Below, in pieces: positions 43,054 through 50,205 of a stretch of DNA of 64,000 nucleotides (position 1 is its first letter; each line of letters starts with the position of its first letter). Origin of the DNA: Treponema_I sp045597345. Lineage in GTDB: Bacteria; Spirochaetota; Spirochaetia; Treponematales; Treponemataceae. The DNA lies in contig JAZLJW010000143.1 in assembly GCA_045597345.1 (NCBI GenBank), positions 1 through 64,000 of the forward strand. The letters run 5' to 3'. A model generated the notes under the pieces. That model did no database searches, had not been told where the DNA came from, and worked only from the letters and a program-made list of their open reading frames with translations. The translations under genes were made by a program, and so were the position numbers.

Positions 43054-43380
43054 ATGGCAGCACTTGAATTTCTCGGCATCTTTAAAGATGGATCTTTTTA
43101 CCTGGCAGGCGTTCTGGAATCACTGATGATTTTAAGCTTTGGTATTTCATGGCCAATGTCTATTGCACGCTCAATTAAATCCAAATCAACCAAAGGAAAG
43201 AGCGTTCAGTTCACAATTTTCATTGCGTTAGGATATGCCTGTGGTATTGCATCAAAACTGATGGTACACAACTATAATCTGGCATTCTGGTTCTATATTC
43301 CTAACTTTGTCATGGTAACTACCGACATTTGCCTGTATTATAGAAACAGAGCCTACGAACGTTCTCTGGAACAGAAATAA
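43054..43380 (+). CDS. SemiSWEET/PQ-loop-like three-helix membrane protein
   Basis: A 108-residue protein with three transmembrane helices, the size and topology of bacterial SemiSWEET sugar transporters, which work as dimers. The first helix ends in ISWPMSIARSIKSKSTKGKS, close to the PQ-loop pattern (Pro in helix 1, then a basic KSTKGKS loop). Tyr/Asn residues in helices 2 and 3 (GYACGIASKLMVHNYN, YIPNFVMVTTDICLYY) could line a pore. Sugar transport is inferred from family resemblance. The ATG at 43054 follows AAAGGAA. The frame is open far upstream (to 42688), but that part overlaps the dCMP deaminase and is not coding. Aldehyde dehydrogenase follows 22 bp downstream. Confidence 0.75.
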   Translation: MAALEFLGIFKDGSFYLAGVLESLMILSFGISWPMSIARSIKSKSTKGKSVQFTIFIALGYACGIASKLMVHNYNLAFWFYIPNFVMVTTDICLYYRNRAYERSLEQK

Positions 43381-43402
43381 CCTTATTGGAGAGGTGATAC
43401 TA

Positions 43403-44794
43403 ATGACAGACATACCAGCACTTGTTGAAAACCAGCGTGTATTCTACAACGGAGGAAATACCCGCCCGGTTCAATGGAGAAAGGCACAGCTTGTAGCTCT
43501 AAAGTCTGCCATTATTGAAAACAGCGATGCTATCTGCGCCGCACTGAAAGAGGACCTTAATAAAAGCGAATTTGAAAGTCAGGCTACAGAAATTACCATC
43601 GTCCTGGAATCCATTACTCATACCCTGAAACATCTGGACAGGTGGGCAAAACCACAACGCAGAAAACACCCTATTACACAATTCCCGGGTAAAAGCGTAC
43701 TATACCATGAACCATTTGGTGTTGCTTTAATTATGTCGCCCTGGAACTATCCGATAAACCTGACTTTGACACCACTTGTTGGAGCTATTGCCGCCGGTAA
43801 CTGTGCCATTCTGAAACCTTCAGAGTTTTCTCCTGCAACCAGCGCAGTAATTGCAAAACTGATTGCAGAAACATTCCCTGCTGAATACATCGCCTGTGTA
43901 ACTGGAGCTCGTGAAGAATCAGAAGCACTTCTCGCCCAGAAGTTTGATTTTATCTTCTACACCGGTGGCGAAACCGTTGGTAAAATTGTCATGACTGCTG
44001 CAGCTAAAAACCTGACACCGGTCTGTCTGGAATTAGGTGGCAAAAGTCCTGTCATCATCGACGAAACAGCTGACATTCCCCTTACTGCTAAACGCATCGC
44101 CTGGGGTAAAACCATTAATGGTGGACAGACTTGTATCGCCCCGGATTACGTTCTTGTGCAGGAATCTGTAAAAGACGCTTTTATCAGCGAGTTGCAAAAA
44201 CAACTTGTATCCATGTGGGGATCCGGTGAAGCAGCACTTCATCATCCTGACTATCCAAAAATCATTACAGAACGGCACTTCAACCGGCTTACTGCTTTTA
44301 TTGACGGCTCAGATGCAGCAAACGGTACACTTTTTGGCGGTGCTACAGACCCAGAAACACACCATATTGCTCCAGCACTGCTTATCGATGCATCACCTGA
44401 CTCTCCTGTTATGTCAGAAGAAATATTCGGGCCCATTCTGCCCGTCCTTTCCTACGATACCCTTGACCAGGCTATGGATTTTGTCCGTAATCGTCCCCAC
44501 CCGCTGGCTTTATACCTGTTTACAAACGATTCTCATACTAAAAAAACAGTCATCGGTAATTTGAATTTTGGCGGAGGTTGTATTAACGACACTATCTCTC
44601 ATATTGCTACTGCAGAAATGCCTTTTGGCGGCGTAGGTAACAGCGGTATGGGCGGATACCATGGAAAAGACAGCTTTACTCTTTTCAGCCATGCTAAAAG
44701 TGTTATGTATAAATACAACTGGTTTGATCTGCCCCTGAGGTATCTGCCATATACCGCTGCAAAAATCAAATTGCTCCAGCGGTTTGTTCACTGA
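43403..44794 (+). CDS. Aldehyde dehydrogenase, class 3-like
   Basis: A 463-residue NAD(P)-dependent aldehyde dehydrogenase. It resembles the class 3/fatty-aldehyde subgroup, which is short and has a hydrophobic C-terminal segment. The catalytic Cys lies in NGGQTCIAPDYVLV, the general base Glu in CLELGGKSP, and the cofactor loop in FYTGGETVGKIV. MSPWNYPINLTLTPLVGAIAAGNCAILKPSE is the typical NAD-binding entry. The ATG at 43403 was chosen over an earlier GTG because AGGTG precedes it. The histidine kinase gene starts directly at the stop (TGAATG), so the two are coupled; this may mean the kinase senses a condition linked to aldehydes or membrane lipids. Confidence 0.93.
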   Translation: MTDIPALVENQRVFYNGGNTRPVQWRKAQLVALKSAIIENSDAICAALKEDLNKSEFESQATEITIVLESITHTLKHLDRWAKPQRRKHPITQFPGKSVLYHEPFGVALIMSPWNYPINLTLTPLVGAIAAGNCAILKPSEFSPATSAVIAKLIAETFPAEYIACVTGAREESEALLAQKFDFIFYTGGETVGKIVMTAAAKNLTPVCLELGGKSPVIIDETADIPLTAKRIAWGKTINGGQTCIAPDYVLVQESVKDAFISELQKQLVSMWGSGEAALHHPDYPKIITERHFNRLTAFIDGSDAANGTLFGGATDPETHHIAPALLIDASPDSPVMSEEIFGPILPVLSYDTLDQAMDFVRNRPHPLALYLFTNDSHTKKTVIGNLNFGGGCINDTISHIATAEMPFGGVGNSGMGGYHGKDSFTLFSHAKSVMYKYNWFDLPLRYLPYTAAKIKLLQRFVH

Positions 44795-46102
44795 ATGAGT
44801 AAACGAAAACGAAAAATCTTTAACATCCACCTTCTCCGGATGCTTCAGTCATACCGAAAGTGTTCTCTTGTGCTCATAACCATGCTTTTGATGTATGGTT
44901 TTCTCAGTTTCATGCACAAGTATGCTTTTTCTGATATTCTCTTCGAGGAACTGGTAGACTTACCGGGAATGAACAGGTCACTGTTCGTCATTAACTGGTT
45001 TGTCTTTTTTGGCATTTTCTCGTTTTTTCTGTACCTGAGCTTTGCCGGAAAAAGAATCTATGAACGGGCATTCTGCGTTATTATTTCCCTGAATTTCCTG
45101 GTTCTGGCAACCTACACCATCAATGACTTTTTCCTCATCAAGTATCCTCTGCTCGTCTGCTATCTGCTTGCATGTTCCGCCGTTTTCTCCGGACTGCTCA
45201 GTCTTCTGTTCATGACAGCCGGCAGTGCTTTCTTTCTGTTCTTCCAGTATCATTATGCATTTCTGGGGACCGGGAGTACTGCATTCAAGGTTCTTGATCC
45301 TTCAAATCTTGAAATCATCGGCATGTCTTTTCAGTGCATTTTCTGCATTTTTGGCATGATGGGAGCCCGTTACTTCTTTATCAGTCTGAAACAGTCACAA
45401 GCAAAGGCTGACCATCTGAACAACATTCTGAACCAGATGAGCGACTTTAACCGAGCGTTGCAGGAAAATGCCATGACCACTGAAGAAAAAGCTGCTGAAA
45501 AAGAACGTCTGCGTGTTACCCGCGAAATTCACGACAGCGCCGGCTATGTTTTCGTAAACATCATTGCATTAATGGATGCTGTCATTTCAGGTGGCTGCCA
45601 GAACCAGAGTGAACAGCTGTTTGAAACAGTACGCAAGCAGGCCAGTGACGGGTTACAGGAAACACGCCGTATTCTGCGTAAACTACGGGCAGTAGAAGAA
45701 CGAACTTTAACAAGCATTGAATCTATTTACCGACTGAAAGTGCTCTTTGAAACCACTACCAATATCAGTGTAGACATTGAAGCTGGAAATACAAAAAAAG
45801 ATTATGGTCCGCAGATAACCTATATTCTTACCCGCTGTGTGCAGGAAGCCTTTACCAATGCCGTACGCCATGGCCATGCAACCCACATTTTGATTCACCT
45901 GTGGCAGATAGATAATCACCTTTCAATGACAGTTACTGATAACGGTAGCGGCTCAAAAGGTATCGTTAAAGGTATAGGTCTTGCCGGCATGGAAGAGCGC
46001 CTTTCTGAGGTACATGGTACACTTTCTGCTAGCACACCCGCTGAAGGTGGGTTTAGAATAGAAATACGCATTCCACTGGATTCAGGATTTCAAAATGAGT
46101 GA
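44795..46102 (+). CDS. Sensor histidine kinase (NarL-type partner)
   Basis: A 435-residue membrane histidine kinase. Six hydrophobic helices (residues about 20-195) replace a periplasmic sensor, as in DesK/LiaS-like kinases. A coiled linker leads to the HisKA_3 motif RLRVTREIHDSAGY with phosphorylatable H246. The HATPase domain follows, with TRCVQEAFTNAVRHG (N box), VTDNGSGSKG (G1) and GIGLAGMEERL (G2). It sits between aldehyde dehydrogenase (adjacent stop/start) and its response regulator (8-bp overlap). Few-loop sensors of this shape commonly detect membrane stress or lipid state; the signal here is unknown. Confidence 0.93.
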   Translation: MSKRKRKIFNIHLLRMLQSYRKCSLVLITMLLMYGFLSFMHKYAFSDILFEELVDLPGMNRSLFVINWFVFFGIFSFFLYLSFAGKRIYERAFCVIISLNFLVLATYTINDFFLIKYPLLVCYLLACSAVFSGLLSLLFMTAGSAFFLFFQYHYAFLGTGSTAFKVLDPSNLEIIGMSFQCIFCIFGMMGARYFFISLKQSQAKADHLNNILNQMSDFNRALQENAMTTEEKAAEKERLRVTREIHDSAGYVFVNIIALMDAVISGGCQNQSEQLFETVRKQASDGLQETRRILRKLRAVEERTLTSIESIYRLKVLFETTTNISVDIEAGNTKKDYGPQITYILTRCVQEAFTNAVRHGHATHILIHLWQIDNHLSMTVTDNGSGSKGIVKGIGLAGMEERLSEVHGTLSASTPAEGGFRIEIRIPLDSGFQNE

Positions 46103-46763
46103 TACAGAAAAAACAAAAGTATTGTTAGGTGAAGACCAGGCATTATTTGCTGAAAGTTTAAAGACTTTCCTCAACAATTATGCAGAAGACATGACCGTCC
46201 TAGGCATTGCCCCCAACGGAAAAGTCGCTGTTGAAATGACAAAAGAGCTGTCTCCAGATGTAATCCTGATGGATGTACGCATGCCCATTATGGATGGTAT
46301 TCAGGCTGTTAGAGCCATTAAGGAATTTCGTCCTGATACCAAAATTATCATGCTGTCTACCTATCACGAGGACGAATTTGTCCGTGATGCACTTATGGCA
46401 GGCGCCAGCGGGTATCTGCTTAAAGATATCTCACCGACAGAATTAATTATCTCCATTCGCGCTCTTAATTCCGGAATTCTGCAGATTTCACCGGAAATCA
46501 TCAAAGGATTGGTACAGCAGAAGTATGTTGAGCCCGCTACTGATGAAAAAAAAGCCACCCCAGAACTGGAATGGCTTGATACGCTCACCAAACGGGAACG
46601 GGAGATTTTTGCACTGCTGGTTACCGGCGCCGATAACGACCAGATTGCAGAAGAACTGCATCTGGCAGAACAGACTGTCCGGAACCAGATAAGTACCATT
46701 TACAGCAAGCTGGGGGTTAAAAACCGCTTTGAAATCATCCAGCTTGCCAATAAAGTCCGCTAA
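46095..46763 (+). CDS. NarL/LuxR-family response regulator
   Basis: A 222-residue DNA-binding response regulator paired with the kinase upstream. The receiver domain has the acidic pocket (GEDQ) and the phosphorylated D60 (VILMDVRMP), with T and K in IIMLSTYHE and YLLKDISP. The C-terminal LuxR-type helix-turn-helix is LTKREREIFALLVTGADNDQ followed by IAEELHLAEQTVRNQISTIY. The overlap with the kinase gene points to coupled translation. It is convergent with the ABC transporter operon across a family A repeat. The target genes are unknown; the operon with aldehyde dehydrogenase is one candidate. Confidence 0.95.
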   Translation: MSDTEKTKVLLGEDQALFAESLKTFLNNYAEDMTVLGIAPNGKVAVEMTKELSPDVILMDVRMPIMDGIQAVRAIKEFRPDTKIIMLSTYHEDEFVRDALMAGASGYLLKDISPTELIISIRALNSGILQISPEIIKGLVQQKYVEPATDEKKATPELEWLDTLTKREREIFALLVTGADNDQIAEELHLAEQTVRNQISTIYSKLGVKNRFEIIQLANKVR

Positions 46764-46766
46764 GCG

Positions 46767-46862
46767 GAGGCTTCGACAGGCTCAGCCATCCTGTAACGCA
46801 GAATTCCTTCGACAGGCTCAGGATCCCTGAGCAATAATGAGCCTGGCTCATTGTCGAAGGGT
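46767..46862. repeat. Family A repeats between converging operons
   Basis: Two copies of CTTCGACAGGCTCAG (46770 and 46812) and one CTCATTGTCGAAGGGTCC with GAGCAATAATGAG between. A 13-bp part of the last (CTCATTATTGCTC, inverted) recurs in the 48.6-kb attenuator. It may act as a two-way terminator. Confidence 0.7.
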
Positions 46863-46872
46863 CCAATCAACC

Positions 46873-47691
46873 TTACTTAACGCTACCCAGAATACCTGAT
46901 ACAAAGTATTTCTGACAGGTAAAGAATACTACAATGATTGGCAGCGTGAATAACGTAATTGACAGCATCAGCATGCCGTAGTCGGTGGTATATCCGGCAG
47001 TAAGACCGGTAATCAGAAGAGGCATGGTTTGGGTATCCTTGCTCTGCATCATGATTAATGGCCACAGGTAGTTATTCCAGCTGTTCATGAAGGTTACAAT
47101 GGCAGCAGCTGCAAATGTCGGCAGCATAATAGGCATGTAAATGCGCCAGAAAATTCCCCATTCACCAACACCATCAACACGGGCAGCCTGTACGGTCTCT
47201 ATAGGGAAACTCTTGGTGTTCTGCCGGAAGAAGAAGATAAGAAATGCTGTTGAAATGAACGGTAGAATGAATCCCCACATGGTATTAATCATATGGAAGG
47301 TGCTGAACATCTTGAACAGTGGAACCATTAATGAAGCAAACGGCAGCATCATTGAAAGCATAAGTACAGCCATAAGCCGGTCCTTTGCCTTGTCCCGGTA
47401 TACCTGGAAACCATATCCTGCCATGGAGCAGACAATCAGACTCAGAATGGTAGTTACTACCGTGTTGCGCAAACTGTTCCAGAATGCCCTGCCAAACTTA
47501 ACTGTAGCAAACATATTTCTCAGATTCTCAAGAAAGTGGGTTCCAAAAGACAGCTTTCCACCAAGAACTTCTGATGACAGGTTTGTTGCCGCAGCAGCCA
47601 TGAAATAAAATGGAAATACGGAAACAAAACAGACAATTATCAGAAACAGATATTTCATAATGGTTAATGCCGGAACTTTTTTAGTCTTCAT
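46873..47691 (-). CDS. Sugar ABC transporter permease, MalG-like
   Basis: A 272-residue inner-membrane permease of the carbohydrate uptake transporter-1 family, forming the channel with the MalF-like partner upstream. Six transmembrane helices are visible. The cytoplasmic EAA loop is AARVDGVGEWGIFWRIYMPI (about residues 180-199), which contacts the ATPase. AGGAG lies upstream of the ATG, inside the partner gene, with an 11-bp overlap. No ATPase gene is present in the operon; a shared MsmK/UgpC-type ATPase elsewhere is the usual solution. The sugar is unknown. Confidence 0.94.
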   Translation of the reverse strand: MKTKKVPALTIMKYLFLIIVCFVSVFPFYFMAAAATNLSSEVLGGKLSFGTHFLENLRNMFATVKFGRAFWNSLRNTVVTTILSLIVCSMAGYGFQVYRDKAKDRLMAVLMLSMMLPFASLMVPLFKMFSTFHMINTMWGFILPFISTAFLIFFFRQNTKSFPIETVQAARVDGVGEWGIFWRIYMPIMLPTFAAAAIVTFMNSWNNYLWPLIMMQSKDTQTMPLLITGLTAGYTTDYGMLMLSITLFTLPIIVVFFTCQKYFVSGILGSVK

Positions 47692-48565
47692 TTCTATCTC
47701 CTACTTTCATCTGAATAAAACTGAGTACGGCAACCATAAACAGAATTACCCATGAAACAGCAGCAGCATATCCGAACTGAGGATTCAGACGGAACGACAG
47801 ATTATATATATATTGGGACATACTTAACGTACTTGTACCCGGTCCACCATTGGTCAGGTTTCGTACTTCGTCAAATATCTGCAGGGTACCGTTGGTAGAC
47901 ATGATTGCAGTAAGCAGAATTACCGGACGAAGCAGCGGAACAGTAATCTTAAAGAACTGTTTTGCCGGACTTGCGCCATCTACAACTGCTGCTTCAAAAA
48001 TAGAATTATCGATATTCTGAAGCCCCGCAAGATAGAAGATGGTATTGTATCCTGTCCATCGCCAGGTAATGACAATAATAATTGCAGCTTTTGCCCAGAA
48101 TGGATCCATAAGGAAGTTCATAGGTTCGTTAAGAACACCAATGTACAGCAGAATACGGTTAAAAAGTCCATCTAAGGCAAACAGACTTTTAAAAATCAAG
48201 GCTGAAGATACCAGAGATGTTACACACGGAAGGAATACCAGTGTGCGGAAAAAACCTTTCAGTTTAAGGTTTGGCTGATTCAGGATTGATGCCAGAATAA
48301 GGGCAAGAATCAGCATAACAGGAACCTGGATTACCAGGTAAATTAATACGTTTTTTACAGAAGTGACAAAATATTCATCCTCAAACATGCGGATGTAGTT
48401 TCTCATACCGGTAAAGTGCAGATTGTTACCTACACCACTCTGGAGACTCAAAACAAATGAGTACACCATTGGATAGAAACTTAAAATGAAAATCAACAGC
48501 GAAGCAGGTGCTACAAAAAGCCATCCCCACATTTTCTGCTTTTTTTCCAGTGATTTTTGTTTCAT
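47681..48565 (-). CDS. Sugar ABC transporter permease, MalF-like
   Basis: A 294-residue permease with six main helices. The EAA loop is EAAVVDGASPAKQFFKITVP (about residues 190-209). The LFVAPASLLIFILSFYPMVYSF start is typical of MalF-type partners. Downstream it overlaps the MalG-like gene by 11 bp. Upstream, a stem-loop with a T-run separates it from the binding-protein gene, so permeases should be made at a lower level than the binding protein. The ribosome-binding site is weak (GGCAGG). Confidence 0.94.
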   Translation of the reverse strand: MKQKSLEKKQKMWGWLFVAPASLLIFILSFYPMVYSFVLSLQSGVGNNLHFTGMRNYIRMFEDEYFVTSVKNVLIYLVIQVPVMLILALILASILNQPNLKLKGFFRTLVFLPCVTSLVSSALIFKSLFALDGLFNRILLYIGVLNEPMNFLMDPFWAKAAIIIVITWRWTGYNTIFYLAGLQNIDNSIFEAAVVDGASPAKQFFKITVPLLRPVILLTAIMSTNGTLQIFDEVRNLTNGGPGTSTLSMSQYIYNLSFRLNPQFGYAAAVSWVILFMVAVLSFIQMKVGDRNED

Positions 48566-48592
48566 AGCATACCTGCCATCTAGTTAAGGGGT

Positions 48593-48669
48593 AAAAAAAG
48601 AGGACACTTCGAAAATGAGCCTTACTCACACATGAGCGAAACTCATTATTGCTCCGTAATCCTCTTTTT
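48593..48669 (-). terminator. Partial terminator between binding protein and permease genes
   Basis: AAAAAGAGGA (48595-48604) and TCCTCTTTTT (48660-48669) form a 10-bp stem, with an inner AATGAG/CTCATT pairing; on the minus strand T residues follow. It would reduce read-through into the permeases, a usual way to keep binding protein in excess. Confidence 0.75.
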
Positions 48670-48685
48670 CAGCATGAATTACCGA

Positions 48686-49975
48686 TTATTCTCCAATCTG
48701 GAATTCTACGGTTTTCTGTGCGGTTTTCAGTGCTTCCTTAATGTCAGCACCTTTTACGATGTCGAACAGAGCGATGGTTACTGCATCGCGTGCTTCGTAG
48801 TTGTATACACCGTATTTTACGCGTGGAATTTTTGCAGAATATCCAATGATGTCAGCATAGATTGCCTGACCGCCGAAGAAGTCCATTCCCTGTGAGTATA
48901 CAGGAGAACTTGCAGCAGGAATCCAGGTACCAATTGCACCAGAGGTTGGCAGAATGGTGTCGTACAGGTCAGTGCTTCCAGCGAATGTTTTGTTCAGGAA
49001 GTCGAATGCTACATCAGGGTGTTTGCTGTTAGCCATTACCATCCAGCTTGAACCACCGTTTGAAGAGTAGTTAACTGATTCTACATTGGCAAAACGTGGG
49101 GTGTTTACAACTGCCCACTGTCCTTCTGAACCTTTTGCACCGTTGATTGAACCGATAATCCAGCAACCGTTGATGGTTCCGGCAACCTGCAGATTCTGGA
49201 TGGTAGCAACATAGCCGTTCCAGTCAGTAGCCTGCAGACAGATACCTTCGTTGATCATCTGGGTGTACAGTTTCATACATTCCTGCAGAGCAACGTTGTT
49301 TGCCAGGTTGGTTTTTCCTTTTTCATCGAAGTACCAGGTTCCAGCTGACTGCATCATGATAGCGATGAAGTCTGCGCTGTCCTGTGGCATTGAACACAGT
49401 GGCAGACCGGTTTTAGCTTTTACGATACGACCCAGTTCGATAAAGCGTTCCCAGGTAATGTCATTGAAATCTGAAACTTTCAGGCCGGCAGATTCGATTA
49501 CATCGCGGCGCAGGAAGGTAGCAGTTGCACCGTTGTCAAATGGAACAGTGTAGTTTTTGCCGTTAACGGTACCAAAGTCTACTTTGTAAGAAGCAAACTG
49601 GTTAACATCGATTTTTCCGTTTACCGGAAGGAATGCTTTTGGATAGTTGGTGATGTTTTTTTCAGCAGCACCATCCTGCATCAGGATAATGTCTGGCAGG
49701 CTGTCGGTAGCACCGGCAGTAAGAGCGGTAATAAGTTTCTGCTGCAGATCATCCCATGGGGTTTCTACAATTTCTACGGTTACGTTAGGATTAACTCCTT
49801 TGTAAATCTTGGCAGCTTCTTCCATTGCATAAATGTTGAAAGCAGGGTCCCAGCACCATACAGTTAATTTAACTGGGGCATTGGGATCTTCAACAGGTTT
49901 TTCCTTTGCACCACCAGCAAATACCAGTGAGCAAGCCAGAAGTGCCAGGCACAGTACAGAAAGTACTTTTTTCAT
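48686..49975 (-). CDS. Sugar ABC transporter solute-binding protein
   Basis: A 429-residue periplasmic binding protein of the MalE-like family 1. The signal peptide is MKKVLSVLCLALLACSLVFA, cleaved before GGAKEKP, as in many treponemal binding proteins; no canonical lipobox Cys follows. The mature protein shows the expected two-lobe pattern (LTVWCWDPAFNIYAMEEAA, DIILMQDGAAEKN, FDNGATATFLRRDV, GCWIIGSINGAKG, SSNGGSSWMVMANSKHPDVA). The start at 49975 was chosen because GGAGG lies 7 nt upstream; an in-frame ATG at 49987 lies before that site. Codon use is strongly biased (high expression). The ligand cannot be inferred. Confidence 0.94.
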   Translation of the reverse strand: MKKVLSVLCLALLACSLVFAGGAKEKPVEDPNAPVKLTVWCWDPAFNIYAMEEAAKIYKGVNPNVTVEIVETPWDDLQQKLITALTAGATDSLPDIILMQDGAAEKNITNYPKAFLPVNGKIDVNQFASYKVDFGTVNGKNYTVPFDNGATATFLRRDVIESAGLKVSDFNDITWERFIELGRIVKAKTGLPLCSMPQDSADFIAIMMQSAGTWYFDEKGKTNLANNVALQECMKLYTQMINEGICLQATDWNGYVATIQNLQVAGTINGCWIIGSINGAKGSEGQWAVVNTPRFANVESVNYSSNGGSSWMVMANSKHPDVAFDFLNKTFAGSTDLYDTILPTSGAIGTWIPAASSPVYSQGMDFFGGQAIYADIIGYSAKIPRVKYGVYNYEARDAVTIALFDIVKGADIKEALKTAQKTVEFQIGE

Positions 49976-49990
49976 GTGTTCCTCCATTTT

Positions 49991-50039
49991 CGGGTTTACA
50001 TCACACGGCTATGTAGCAGCAACCGATGTGATTCACCCG
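49991..50039 (-). promoter_or_regulatory. Stem-loop in the leader of the binding-protein mRNA
   Basis: CGGGT (49991) with ACCCG (50035) closes an outer stem, and ATCACACGG with CCGATGTGAT forms the inner one. It lies just upstream of the ribosome-binding site and could stabilise the mRNA or regulate translation. The rest of the 230-bp gap up to 50205 is AT-rich promoter-like DNA with no gene. Confidence 0.5.
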
Positions 50040-50193
50040 TATAGTTCGAGTCTATGGCCACCCCTACCAGAACGAAAGTTATAAAAATACCCTCTGCATA
50101 ATAATTTTTTTAGTATTTTCGTACTATTTGTTGAATAATTCACCCAACCTGTTTTTACTATGCTCATAAGTAGGCTTTTTTTATAACAAGGCG

Positions 50194-50199
50194 TATAAT
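50194..50199 (+). promoter_or_regulatory. -10 hexamer (TATAAT) for leaderless esterase mRNA
   Basis: TATAAT is followed by ACCGCC and the ATG at 50206. The signal peptide begins at this ATG, and no ribosome-binding site is present. Confidence 0.65.
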
Positions 50200-50205
50200 A
50201 CCGCC

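Noticed and set aside
46764..46872. A CRISPR-like array from repeated CTTCGACAGGCTCAG units
   Set aside because: Only two or three copies occur, with irregular spacing and both orientations; they belong to the dispersed palindromic family, and no cas genes are present.
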